From an uncultured Bacteroidota bacterium (GTDB lineage Bacteria > Bacteroidota > Bacteroidia > Flavobacteriales > Flavobacteriaceae): a DNA stretch of 64,000 nt. This document shows positions 1-9,971 of this stretch, piece by piece (position 1 is the stretch's first letter; the number at the start of each line of letters is the position of its first letter). The translations under genes and the position numbers were made by a program. Where the stretch lies: positions 1 to 64,000 of the forward strand of contig CACLGW010000004.1 in the NCBI GenBank assembly GCA_902606525.1, written 5' to 3'. The notes beneath the pieces were generated by a model that worked only from the letters and a program-made list of their open reading frames with translations, searched no databases and had not been told where the DNA came from.

Positions 1-1
1 G

Positions 2-1072
2 AATAAAAGTACAGTTGGAGACGTAATTGGTAAAAAAGCTCAGGCATTGCTGGATTTTAAAATGGCAGATTTAAAAGTAATATATTCTACCTTTGATGAC
101 GCTTATACAAGAGATTCAAAAAGTTTCACAAATCCAAAGTTTTTATATAATTACTTTAAAACACTATATGACCGCTATAAAAGCGGTGATTCTGAAGTTA
201 GCATGGAAATGCTTATAAATAAATATGAAGAAGTATCAGAAAAATTCGATAATGAGATGATTGAGCTTGCTAAAAAATTAGACATTATCCTTAAAAAAGA
301 AGATACAGGTAAACCATTAACCGGCAGAGAGCAGAGAAGTAAAAGGATTTACAACGTTAATTCAAAAGCAATAGGGACTTTTCTTTCTAATCTTGATGCT
401 ATTATAGCAAAAGAAGCAACGTGTGAAAACTTAATTCCACTTTACAAAAGAAATTTTGAAGAATTTAAATTAGATGCCATTTGGCTAAAACGAGCTGCAA
501 GTAGAATGGACAGTAAAGAATGTTCTGATGACCCTTTTTTTGTCACCCTAGTTGAAGCTCTGCACACACTTGACCCTTCTGCAGATTCAGCGTATTATTT
601 AGGTCTACTTAATGATAAAAGCGGTAATTCTGAAGAAGCACTTCGTTATTATGAGGAATCTATTTCTCTTGAGTCAGATCCGTATAAAAAAGCAAAAATC
701 CTTCTAAAAATTGCAAATAAGTTTAAAATGGCAGGAAGAAAATCAAAAGCAAGAAGCTATGCAAATAAAGCTCTTGGCTTTCAGCCTTCAATGGGGCGAG
801 CTTATCTACTTATAGCAAACATGTATGCAGATAGTGCAAATGATTGCGGAGACACTCAATTCAATAAAAGAGCTGTTTACTGGTTGGCTGCAGATTTGGC
901 GGAGAAAGCTGGCCGAGTTGATAATTCTTTATCTAAGATTGTTAAAAGAACAGTACAAAGTTATACTGGAAGAGCACCCAGTAAAACTGATATTTTTACT
1001 GAAGGAAATGAAGGAAGTGTTATCAAATTTAGTTGTTGGATAAATAGGAGTGTTACAGTTCCAAAGCTATAA
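2..1072 (+). CDS. TPR-repeat protein, 5'-truncated by window edge
   Basis: Frame of the 341-aa ORF stays open back to base 2 (NKSTVGDVIGKKAQALLDFKMADL...); TPR-like repeats such as 'DSAYYLGLLNDKSGNSEEALRYYEESISLE'. Confidence 0.75.
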   Translation, partial: NKSTVGDVIGKKAQALLDFKMADLKVIYSTFDDAYTRDSKSFTNPKFLYNYFKTLYDRYKSGDSEVSMEMLINKYEEVSEKFDNEMIELAKKLDIILKKEDTGKPLTGREQRSKRIYNVNSKAIGTFLSNLDAIIAKEATCENLIPLYKRNFEEFKLDAIWLKRAASRMDSKECSDDPFFVTLVEALHTLDPSADSAYYLGLLNDKSGNSEEALRYYEESISLESDPYKKAKILLKIANKFKMAGRKSKARSYANKALGFQPSMGRAYLLIANMYADSANDCGDTQFNKRAVYWLAADLAEKAGRVDNSLSKIVKRTVQSYTGRAPSKTDIFTEGNEGSVIKFSCWINRSVTVPKL

Positions 1073-1645
1073 ATGAAAATCGTATTATTAAAAATAATAA
1101 AAGGGGTTGTAGCATCTGTTCTAACCCTTTTTATTTATTGTGAAGACAATACTAATACACTCAACGAAATTAACTCAGATCGACAAGACCCTATTGGAAT
1201 AGCAAAGAATATAAGAATGATATATTCAGACTCTATGAAGATTCAAGCCATCTTAACTGCCCCCAAACATATTGATTATACTAATTTGGATTTCAAATAT
1301 GCTGAATTTCCTGAGGGACTTAAGGTAATTTTTTTTGATGATTCTGGTAATCAAAATGAAGTGATAGCAAATTATGGCCTCCTTTATAGTAATACAAGAC
1401 TAATAGATTTAAAAGGAAACGTTCAATTAAAATCACATGAAGGTTCAATTTTAACTACAAATCAACTTTTTTGGGATGCAGAAAGTGAATGGTTATTTAC
1501 AGAACAAGCTTTTACATTTAAAGACAAGGACTACAATTTTGATGCTCAACGATTGGATACCAATAAAGATTTCACTAAATTCCAAACAGGTAATTTAATT
1601 GGAACTATATTCGTTTCTGAAACAAAAGACAGCCTATCAAAATAA
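1073..1645 (+). CDS. lptC: LPS export periplasmic protein LptC-like
   Basis: About 190 aa, N-terminal hydrophobic segment, LptC/OstA-like beta-strand content ('LLYSNTRLIDLKGNVQLKSHEGSILTTNQLFWDAE'). Confidence 0.75.
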   Translation: MKIVLLKIIKGVVASVLTLFIYCEDNTNTLNEINSDRQDPIGIAKNIRMIYSDSMKIQAILTAPKHIDYTNLDFKYAEFPEGLKVIFFDDSGNQNEVIANYGLLYSNTRLIDLKGNVQLKSHEGSILTTNQLFWDAESEWLFTEQAFTFKDKDYNFDAQRLDTNKDFTKFQTGNLIGTIFVSETKDSLSK

Positions 1646-1665
1646 TAAGTTTGTTTTATTAAAAT

Positions 1666-1860
1666 ATGAAAACTTATAAAATTTCAGAGGTATTGTATTA
1701 TGTGATAGCAGTAATCTCAGCTTACAAAATGATTATTCTTTGGGAAGAAGACCAAACGCGCGCATATTACTTTTTAGGCTTTTCTGTTCTATCAATTTTT
1801 ATGGCACTTTTTAGACGTCACTTCCGCCGAAAAATTAATCAACGAGACAATTCATCTTAA
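1666..1860 (+). CDS. Small hypothetical membrane protein
   Basis: 64-aa ORF with two hydrophobic segments in a tight co-directional cluster (abuts the next start). Confidence 0.5.
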   Translation: MKTYKISEVLYYVIAVISAYKMIILWEEDQTRAYYFLGFSVLSIFMALFRRHFRRKINQRDNSS

Positions 1861-3134
1861 TGATATTTACAGACTTTGTAATTATTGTTTGCTTAGTACT
1901 TTCTGCTTTCTTCTCAGGGATGGAAATTGCTTTTGTGTCTTCAAATAGAATTTATTTAGAAATTGAAAAACTTCAAGCAAGTTTTACCTCTAGGGTTTTA
2001 AAAAGTATTACAAGAAAACCGTCCCGCTTTATTGCGAGCATGCTTCTTGGAAATAATATAGCTTTGGTTATTTATGGAATTTTTACTGGCGATCGAATTC
2101 TACAACTTTTTTTCCCGGAAACTATTCTAATGGGGGAAGTTAGTTTAATAATTGTGTTTTATCAAACATTGATATCTACAGCAATAATCTTAATTACTGC
2201 CGAATTTTTACCAAAAGTTTTCTTTCAACTCTATGCGAATTTAGCAATTAAAATTTTTGCAATTCCTGTTGCTTTTTTCTTTTATATTTTTTACCCTATT
2301 ACTTTCTTGATAATCCAATTTACAGATGTCATTCTCAAGAAATTTTTAAAAACAGATTCTGATCAGGTTCAACTTTCGTTTTCAAAAGTAGAGTTAGGGA
2401 ATTATATTGAAGAACAATTGGAGTCAAGTTTTGATAAAGAAAACCTTGATTCTGAGATACAAATTTTTCAAAATGCTCTTGATTTTTCGGAAGTAAAGAC
2501 AAAGGAAGCTATGGTTCCAAGAGCTGAGTTAGTTGCTGTAGATCAAGAAACACCTATAGAAGAAATAAAAGATCTTTTCATTACCACGGGTTTTTCAAAA
2601 ATTCCTGTTTTTCAAGGTACAATTGATAGAATTTTGGGTTATGTGCACGTATTTGATATGATGAAAAACCCTAATACCCTAAAAAATATTCTTTTACCTT
2701 TAGCATATGTCCCAGAGACAATGCTTATTAATGATGTATTAAAACTTTTAACACGCCAGCACAAGAGTATATCTGTGGTGATAGATGAATACGGGGGGAT
2801 TTCTGGAATAGTCACTGTAGAAGATATCGTAGAAGAGCTTTTCGGAGAAATTGAGGATGAATACGATAAAGTTGAACACGTTGAAAATTGTTTAGACGAG
2901 ACTAGCTTTGACTTTTCCGCACGTCTTGAAGTAGATTATTTGAATCAGAAGTATGATCTATCACTTCCAGTTAGTGAATTTTATGAAACATTAGGTGGAT
3001 TAGTTGCATATAATTTGGGAGATATACCTCAACAAGACGATCAAATTGAAGTTCCACCCTATACTTTAACGATAAAAAAAGTTTCAGCTACAAAAGTAGA
3101 ACAGATTATCCTTACTCAATCTGGAGAGGAATAA
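1860..3134 (+). CDS. CNNM/CorC-family (hemolysin-like) transporter with CBS domains
   Basis: DUF21 N-terminus 'SAFFSGMEIAFVSSNRI', CBS pair 'AMVPRAELVAVD...ISVVIDEYGGISGIVTVEDIVEELFGEIEDEYD', CorC-HlyC C-terminus. Confidence 0.85.
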   Translation: MIFTDFVIIVCLVLSAFFSGMEIAFVSSNRIYLEIEKLQASFTSRVLKSITRKPSRFIASMLLGNNIALVIYGIFTGDRILQLFFPETILMGEVSLIIVFYQTLISTAIILITAEFLPKVFFQLYANLAIKIFAIPVAFFFYIFYPITFLIIQFTDVILKKFLKTDSDQVQLSFSKVELGNYIEEQLESSFDKENLDSEIQIFQNALDFSEVKTKEAMVPRAELVAVDQETPIEEIKDLFITTGFSKIPVFQGTIDRILGYVHVFDMMKNPNTLKNILLPLAYVPETMLINDVLKLLTRQHKSISVVIDEYGGISGIVTVEDIVEELFGEIEDEYDKVEHVENCLDETSFDFSARLEVDYLNQKYDLSLPVSEFYETLGGLVAYNLGDIPQQDDQIEVPPYTLTIKKVSATKVEQIILTQSGEE

Positions 3135-3230
3135 ACCCATTTTTGTGTTACCACTTCTACTTTTGGGATTACAGACTTTCTTTTTTCAAATGAATAGTTT
3201 AATTTTGGAACCGATTGTAAAATACAAATT

Positions 3231-5345
3231 ATGGCCATTTTAGGGAAAATTAGACAACGCTCCATTTTTTTGATCCTTGTAATTGGAATGGCGCTTTTTG
3301 CTTTCGTGATCTCAGGAGTTTTCGATGGAAGCTCCTCAGATAATGAGCCCACTGATCCTATAGCAGTAATTAATGATAAAGAAGTAGAAATAGGTTTCTT
3401 TCGTCAAATGGTCGAACAAACCGAAAGAACATATAATTATTCCACACTAAAATCGGTAAATATGGTGTGGAATCAAGCTTTGAGAAACACTATTTTCAAT
3501 CAGCAATTTGAAAAACTAGGGATTGATGCGGGAAAAGATCAGTTGGAACAGATTATTTCATCTGATGATAATGTGATCAACAATACGAGTTTTCAAAATG
3601 AAGCAGGTTTTTTTGACTTTGGAATATTTTCTGACTACATTTCTAAGATGAAGGTTGAAAATCCAACTGCATATGAAAACTGGAAGATTCAAGAGCAAAG
3701 TATAATTGGAGTTGCAAAACAGCGTATTTATCTTGATCTAATAAAGTCTAGTAATGTGATGACTGAAACTGAGGCCAAGATAAATTATCATTTTGAAAAT
3801 GATAATGTTAATTTAGAATATGTTCAGATTCCTTTTGAGATAATTCCAGACAGCCTTGTTAATATTTCACAATCAGAAGTAAACAGATATATTAAAAATA
3901 ATGAAAATGATTATAAAATAAATAATTCTAGAAGCATCCAATATGTAATTTTTGAAGAGATTCCAACTGAAGATGATCTTGCGGCAATCCAATTACGCCT
4001 AGATGGTATAAAAACTCAAAGAATTACCTATAACAATGTTTCAAAACTTACCGATACCATTATGGGTTTAAAAGAGACAGTGAATATTAGTGATTTTATT
4101 GATGAATATTCTGAAGTTTCCTTTGATTCCGTTTATAAACCACGGGGTGCTTATAACAATGATTATGCTGATATTTTATTTGGATTAGATGAGGGAGAGG
4201 TATTTGGCCCCTATCGAGATGGGAATTCGTTTAAAATTTCAAGACTTATAGGGAAAAAAAATAACGCTTCATTACGAGCAAGTCATATACTTGTTTCGTT
4301 TCAAGATGCTTCACGTGCTCCTTCCAATATATCAATTTCAAAGGAAGAGGCTAGAATTAAGGCATATAGAATTCTCCGTCTAGCTAGAAGATCATCAACA
4401 AGTTTTGAAGAATTAGTTAGAGAAAATTCCGATGGTCCTACTAAAAATCGTGGAGGAGATTTAGGATTTTTCCAAAAAGGTGATATGGCTCCAGAATTTT
4501 ATGATTTTGTAAATAAAAACAGGGTAGGGAGAATAGGCTTAGTTGAAACTGAATTTGGATTTCATATTATAAAGATAACAGATAAAGATGATTTAGCATT
4601 AATTGCTGATGTAGTTTCAGAAGCACTACCCTCGAACAAAACGTCTAATGAAATTTTTAGAAAGGCAACCCAGTTTGAAATGGATGCTTCTGAAGACAAA
4701 GAATTTCTTAAAATTGCTGAGCGAAGTGGTTATAAAGTGAGACCTGTCAAAAAAATTTCCGCCTTGGAAGAAAACCTGCCAGGTTTGAATCAACAAAGGA
4801 ACATAGTCAAATGGGCTTTTGAAAATGAAAGAAAAATTGGAGATATTAGCCGTTTTTCGTTGAGCCGAGGCGGTTATGCTGTAGTTGAACTTACAGGGAA
4901 GATTAAAGAGGGTTTAGCAACTATTAATGATGTGGGAGATAAGGTTCGTGAAATTTTAAGAAAAGATAAAAAAGCTACCCTAATTAAAAAATTGTATTCA
5001 GGAAAGACCACATTACAATCTCTAGCTGAAAACGAAAAATTATCAATTGTTAAAGCATCTGCAGTAAATCAAAAAAACCCTACACTTGTTGGAGCAGGAA
5101 ACGAGCCCTATGTTTTGGGAGTAGCATTTGCACTTAAACCGGGGGAATTATCTGATTTAATTAAAGGAGAAAAAGGTGTATATAAATTACTTCTTAAACA
5201 AAAAAATATTGTTGAAGATCTAGATAATTACACTTCATATGCAGAACAGGTAAGACAAGACATGAGCAATAAAATGATGGAAAATGTGTATTTAGCACTT
5301 GAATCAGTTGCCAAAATCGACGATAATAGAGCCTTGTATTATTAA
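3231..5345 (+). CDS. Membrane-anchored peptidylprolyl isomerase (PpiD/SurA-like)
   Basis: N-terminal TM, parvulin domain 'ASHILVSFQDA...GGDLGFFQKGDMAPEFYDFV...GLVETEFGFHIIKITD'. Confidence 0.85.
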   Translation: MAILGKIRQRSIFLILVIGMALFAFVISGVFDGSSSDNEPTDPIAVINDKEVEIGFFRQMVEQTERTYNYSTLKSVNMVWNQALRNTIFNQQFEKLGIDAGKDQLEQIISSDDNVINNTSFQNEAGFFDFGIFSDYISKMKVENPTAYENWKIQEQSIIGVAKQRIYLDLIKSSNVMTETEAKINYHFENDNVNLEYVQIPFEIIPDSLVNISQSEVNRYIKNNENDYKINNSRSIQYVIFEEIPTEDDLAAIQLRLDGIKTQRITYNNVSKLTDTIMGLKETVNISDFIDEYSEVSFDSVYKPRGAYNNDYADILFGLDEGEVFGPYRDGNSFKISRLIGKKNNASLRASHILVSFQDASRAPSNISISKEEARIKAYRILRLARRSSTSFEELVRENSDGPTKNRGGDLGFFQKGDMAPEFYDFVNKNRVGRIGLVETEFGFHIIKITDKDDLALIADVVSEALPSNKTSNEIFRKATQFEMDASEDKEFLKIAERSGYKVRPVKKISALEENLPGLNQQRNIVKWAFENERKIGDISRFSLSRGGYAVVELTGKIKEGLATINDVGDKVREILRKDKKATLIKKLYSGKTTLQSLAENEKLSIVKASAVNQKNPTLVGAGNEPYVLGVAFALKPGELSDLIKGEKGVYKLLLKQKNIVEDLDNYTSYAEQVRQDMSNKMMENVYLALESVAKIDDNRALYY

Positions 5346-5404
5346 ATAAAATTAATTAGAAAAATATCTGGAATATAAATAGAAATATTTGATAAGCAGG
5401 AATT

Positions 5405-6310
5405 CTAGTCCACCAAACACATATCCTTCCACGAAAGAATTGTTTTGAACCCCCTTTTCTCAAAATAGTCCAATGAATTCTTAACTTTTGTTACTAGAAC
5501 GAAATCTCCACCCCAGGCCCCTAAACTTTTTATACTTCCAGGAAAATCAGTAAATAAATCTTTTTTTATAGGACTTTGATTTATTATAAATCCAATTATT
5601 TTTTCGTGATCTTCAATCGCTTTTTCAAATTCATTTAAATCATTTGTTGATGAGATTATATCAGTAAGATTATTCAATTCATCAATGTGGTAATTACTTA
5701 ATTTTTTTATGTTAAATTCTTTTATAGCTCGTTGACTGTTTTTTTTGTGGTTTAAATACACGAAATAAAGTTGGTCTGCAAAAGCTGGAGAAAAATTTGT
5801 AGCCTCAATATGATGTTTTTTTTGCTTTTTAGTAAAGAAAATGGGCTTCCTAGCTAGTCCACATGCAATATCATAGCCACTTCCACCAAAGGTAAAATTT
5901 AATAAATCGTAAGGATTTACTTTTGCCCATGATGCAACATTTAAAATTAGGGATGAAGAGCTACCTAAACCCCAAAAGCGATCAAATTCTAAATATGTTT
6001 CAACGTGGCCCCCACTAGATAAAAAAGAAGAGTTTCTTTTCCTAGAAATACTTAAAATTTTTTGGAGCCGTTTAGCAATTGATATGTCTGAACTTATTAC
6101 AATATCAAAAGATGGTAATTGAAAACTAACCTCAAACCACTTTTCACCTCTATGATCAAAACTAGACCAGTGAAGCTCTTTAGATTTATTATCTACTACG
6201 AAGTTCAATAGTTGCCCCTTTTTACAAGGAACCGCTAGTGCCTTTGCTCCGCCTAACACAGCATATTCAGCAGTAATTAATAATTTCCCATGACTATAAA
6301 AAGAATACAT
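5405..6310 (-). CDS. GYDIA-type GHMP kinase (mevalonate-pathway kinase candidate)
   Basis: GHMP motif 'WGLGSSSSL' and 'GGSGYDIACG'; abuts HMG-CoA reductase gene. Confidence 0.85.
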   Translation of the reverse strand: MYSFYSHGKLLITAEYAVLGGAKALAVPCKKGQLLNFVVDNKSKELHWSSFDHRGEKWFEVSFQLPSFDIVISSDISIAKRLQKILSISRKRNSSFLSSGGHVETYLEFDRFWGLGSSSSLILNVASWAKVNPYDLLNFTFGGSGYDIACGLARKPIFFTKKQKKHHIEATNFSPAFADQLYFVYLNHKKNSQRAIKEFNIKKLSNYHIDELNNLTDIISSTNDLNEFEKAIEDHEKIIGFIINQSPIKKDLFTDFPGSIKSLGAWGGDFVLVTKVKNSLDYFEKRGFKTILSWKDMCLVD

Positions 6311-7630
6311 CTATAGTTTATTTTGTTCTAAAAATTTTTCTACAGATTTAACTGAAACTCTATTTTTTTTAAAATAGCTTACGGCTGCTTTTTTTTGAAC
6401 TTCATTTGCATTAAACTGGTTAAGTATATTAATTAAATGCATTTTCATGTGCCCTTTTTGTATACCTTCAGTAACTAAAGAGCGTAATGCAGCAAAATTT
6501 TGTGCTAACCCAGCCACGGCAATAATCTCCATAAGTTTTTCTGCTGACGGCTTACCGAGAAGTTCCAAACACCAACTTACCATTGGATGAATTTGAGTTA
6601 ACCCACCAATTGTTCCAACTGCAAGCGGTAGTGAAAGTTCCATTATAAATTTATCATCTTTGATATATGCATTGCTAAGTGAGCTATATTTACCAGATCT
6701 AGCGGCATATGCATGAACTCCTGCTTCAACAGCCCTAAAGTCATTCCCTGTTGCAATAATTAGTGCGTCTACGCCATTCATAATTCCCTTATTGTGAGTT
6801 ACTGCTCGATAAACTTCACATTTAGCTATTTCGACTGCTTGAATTATACGCTTTGCAAACCTGTAACTATATTTATCATTTATTTGAGGATATAGTTCCT
6901 TAACTGGACAGCTTACTTCTGCTTGAACAACACACTGTGGGACATAATTAGAGAGAATACTCATCAAAATATCAATAGGGTTTTCTTGATCTTTGAAAAG
7001 ATGATATTCTTTTGCAAATTTAACAAGAGTTTTGGCTAAATTTTCTAAGCAAGAATTGATGAAATTAGCTCCCATTGCGTCTACTGTCTTAATATCTAAA
7101 TGCAATTGATAATAGTATGGTAACTTTTCACCCTTATTTACCAGATTAAGATCCAAGATTCCTCCACCTCTTTCTTGCATATTTCTAGTAATATGTGCTA
7201 CAGATTTTATTAAATCTGATTTTTTACGATCGAAAAACTTCATTAAATCTCTTGGGTTCCCTTCAAAAAGAAAATGTATTTGTCCAACTTTGGTGGTGTC
7301 TAAAATTTTAGTTTTAAAACCTCCTCTAGTGCTCCAGAATTTTGCTGAGTTTGCAGCACCAGCAACTACAGAACTTTCTTCGGTTACCATCGGTAATGTG
7401 TAAAAGTTACCATTAATTAAAAAATTGGGAGCTACTCCAAGAGGTAAATAGAAATTCGAAAGAGAATTTTCTATAAATTCATCATGTCGTGTTTGCAGTT
7501 TAAAATCTGAGTTCCAATAAGACTCGAGTTGTCTTTTTGCCTTATCTACATTACTAAAATGAGTGTTAGTGATCCAATCTATTTTTTCCGATTTTGTCAT
7601 TCTCGAAAAGCCAGAGATCTTTTTACTCAT
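6311..7630 (-). CDS. Hydroxymethylglutaryl-CoA reductase, class II (degradative type)
   Basis: HMGR motifs 'GVAPNFLINGNFYTLPMVTEESSVVAGAANSAKFW' and 'LPLAVGTIGGLTQIHPM'; ORF track starts at 7708 but the internal Met (MSKKISGFSRM) at 7630 is the likelier start. Confidence 0.9.
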   Translation of the reverse strand: MSKKISGFSRMTKSEKIDWITNTHFSNVDKAKRQLESYWNSDFKLQTRHDEFIENSLSNFYLPLGVAPNFLINGNFYTLPMVTEESSVVAGAANSAKFWSTRGGFKTKILDTTKVGQIHFLFEGNPRDLMKFFDRKKSDLIKSVAHITRNMQERGGGILDLNLVNKGEKLPYYYQLHLDIKTVDAMGANFINSCLENLAKTLVKFAKEYHLFKDQENPIDILMSILSNYVPQCVVQAEVSCPVKELYPQINDKYSYRFAKRIIQAVEIAKCEVYRAVTHNKGIMNGVDALIIATGNDFRAVEAGVHAYAARSGKYSSLSNAYIKDDKFIMELSLPLAVGTIGGLTQIHPMVSWCLELLGKPSAEKLMEIIAVAGLAQNFAALRSLVTEGIQKGHMKMHLINILNQFNANEVQKKAAVSYFKKNRVSVKSVEKFLEQNKL

Positions 7631-7728
7631 GTTTTTTTTATAAAGATAAAGAATTTCAACCCCTTCCAAAATTATGGTTAACGCATTTTTCCTAAATTGC
7701 CTAATCAATAAAAAAAATTAAATTATTT

Positions 7729-9954
7729 ATGATCCCAAAAAAAATTGAATTTATATTTCGAGTAAATAAAATCATTTATTGTTATCTAAGGCACTCGTCT
7801 TTATGTGTTTGTGTAACCTTACTTTTATCTAGTTTTTTAAACTCCCAAAACCTCTCACTTGACTTAGGAGATTTAATGGATGGAAAGTATGATCCTAAAA
7901 GGCTTGAAGGAATTAGATCTCTGAAGGATGGGCAAAATTATACGGTATTGCAACAAAATGAAGCTAAAAATAGCACTTCTATTATTTTATACTCTTATTC
8001 AAAAGGCATTAAACCAAAAATATTAGTAGATTCAAATAGGTTTCCAGAAAAAATTAAATTCACAGGCTACACTTTTTCTAAAAATGAACAAAAAATTTTA
8101 TTAGAAACTCTTTCCGATCAAATTTACAGAAGATCGAAGCAAGCTATATATTGGATTTATGATATTAAACGTAATACATTGAAAAAGCTTAGTGATCAAA
8201 AAGTTCAAGAACCACTTTTTTCTCCCGATGCTTCCAAGGTGGCCTATGTATATATGCGAAATATTTATATCAAGGATCTAGAACTTAATGTTGTTACTCA
8301 ATTAACTTACGATGGAGACTATAAAACACTTAACGGCATTACAGATTGGGTTTATGAGGAGGAATTTGGTTTTGTTCGTGCTTTTGACTGGAGTAATGAT
8401 TCAAAGCAAATAGTTTATATGCGTTTTGATGAATCTAACGTACCCATTTTTTCTATGGATGTTTATGGCAATAAAAATTATCCTTTTCCATACATGTTTA
8501 GATATCCAAAGGCAGGAGAAGAAAATTCTAAAATTGAACTTATTCTATACGATATTTCTTCTCGAACTAAAGACCATATTGAATTTGATAATTATCTTCC
8601 TTATTACATCCCAAGAATCAAATTTACAGGGGGTGATCATAGTTTGATCATTCAAACTCTAAATCGCTACCAAAACGAACTAAAAATTTGGAGGTGGGAC
8701 ACCCAAAAAAAAAATCTTCAGCTACTATTATCCGAGAATGATAAAGCCTACGTAAGTATAAATGATGAATTTAAATTTTTAGAGGATGATAGTTTTTTAT
8801 GGACTAGTGAAAAAGATGGTTATAACCATATTTATCATTTCGATAAAAACGGAAAATTCATTAATCAGGTTACAAAGGGTAGTTGGGAGGTTACAGCATT
8901 ATATGGTTATAATTCCAAAACGAAAGAGATTTATTATCAATCAGTTGAGGGCAGTTCTACTGAAAGAGGAATTTTTGCAATCAGACTTTCGGGTAAAGGA
9001 AAACGAATACTTCAGCCAACTAAGGGTTTTAATGGGGCTACATTTAGCAGTAATTGTAATTTTTACATTCATTCATACTCAGATGAATTGACTCCTCCAA
9101 TTTATACACTATACGAAACAAGAAAAAACAAACCTGTTCGTCAATTATTAGAGAATAAAATTTTAGTTAAAAGACTAGATACCTTCAATTTTTCAGAAAA
9201 AAAATTTTCAAAAATTCAAATAAATGGATATGAGTTAAATATGTGGATGATAAAACCGGCTGATTTCAATCCTAATAAAAAATATCCACTTTTAATGTTT
9301 CAATATTCGGGGCCAGGCTCTCAACAAGTTGCAAATCGTTGGGGCGATTCTCGAACTTTATGGCATAAAGATCTTGCTAATCAAGGCTATATAATTGTTT
9401 GTGTAGACGGAAGGGGAACAGGTTTTAAAGGTTCAGAATTTAAAAAAATGACCTATCTCAATTTGGTGAAATATGAATCTTTAGATCAGATTGCAGTAGC
9501 CAAAAGCTTGGGGGAATTGTCATTTGTGGATAATAAAAGAATTGGTATATGGGGCTGGAGTTTTGGAGGACATATGGCAACTCATTGTCTGCTCACTGGG
9601 AATAAAGTTTTTTCTTTTGCAATTGCAGTTGCACCTGTAACAAATTGGCGCTTTTATGACACTATTTACACCGAACGTTTTATGAGAACTCCCCAAGAAA
9701 ATCCAGAAGGATATGATTTAAATTCTCCCATAAATTATGCTGGTCAGCTCAATGGTAAATTTTTAATTATTCATGGTTCTGGAGATGATAATGTTCATGT
9801 ACAAAATACCATGAGAATGGTAGAGTCTTTGATTCAAGCTGACAAACAATTTGAATGGATGATTTATCCAGATAAAAATCACGGACTTTATGGAGGAAAC
9901 ACGCGAAAACACCTATATACAAAAATGACTAGTTTTATATTTCAAAATCTTTAA
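7729..9954 (+). CDS. S9 family peptidase, dipeptidyl-peptidase IV type
   Basis: DPP-IV beta-propeller plus catalytic 'IGIWGWSFGGHMA' (GxSxG), 'HGSGDDNVHVQN', 'YPDKNHGLYGG'. Confidence 0.9.
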   Translation: MIPKKIEFIFRVNKIIYCYLRHSSLCVCVTLLLSSFLNSQNLSLDLGDLMDGKYDPKRLEGIRSLKDGQNYTVLQQNEAKNSTSIILYSYSKGIKPKILVDSNRFPEKIKFTGYTFSKNEQKILLETLSDQIYRRSKQAIYWIYDIKRNTLKKLSDQKVQEPLFSPDASKVAYVYMRNIYIKDLELNVVTQLTYDGDYKTLNGITDWVYEEEFGFVRAFDWSNDSKQIVYMRFDESNVPIFSMDVYGNKNYPFPYMFRYPKAGEENSKIELILYDISSRTKDHIEFDNYLPYYIPRIKFTGGDHSLIIQTLNRYQNELKIWRWDTQKKNLQLLLSENDKAYVSINDEFKFLEDDSFLWTSEKDGYNHIYHFDKNGKFINQVTKGSWEVTALYGYNSKTKEIYYQSVEGSSTERGIFAIRLSGKGKRILQPTKGFNGATFSSNCNFYIHSYSDELTPPIYTLYETRKNKPVRQLLENKILVKRLDTFNFSEKKFSKIQINGYELNMWMIKPADFNPNKKYPLLMFQYSGPGSQQVANRWGDSRTLWHKDLANQGYIIVCVDGRGTGFKGSEFKKMTYLNLVKYESLDQIAVAKSLGELSFVDNKRIGIWGWSFGGHMATHCLLTGNKVFSFAIAVAPVTNWRFYDTIYTERFMRTPQENPEGYDLNSPINYAGQLNGKFLIIHGSGDDNVHVQNTMRMVESLIQADKQFEWMIYPDKNHGLYGGNTRKHLYTKMTSFIFQNL

Positions 9955-9971
9955 AAATTAAATTTAATCTG

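Noticed and set aside
825-1043. 72-aa plus-strand ORF inside the TPR gene
   Set aside because: Out-of-frame overlap with a better-supported CDS.
3116-3352. 78-aa minus-strand ORF between the CorC-like and PPIase genes
   Set aside because: Overlaps both coding ends in antisense; no family resemblance.
7631-7708. N-terminal 26-aa extension of HMG-CoA reductase in the ORF track
   Set aside because: The extension is non-homologous-looking and the internal Met (MSKKISGF) is a more plausible start.
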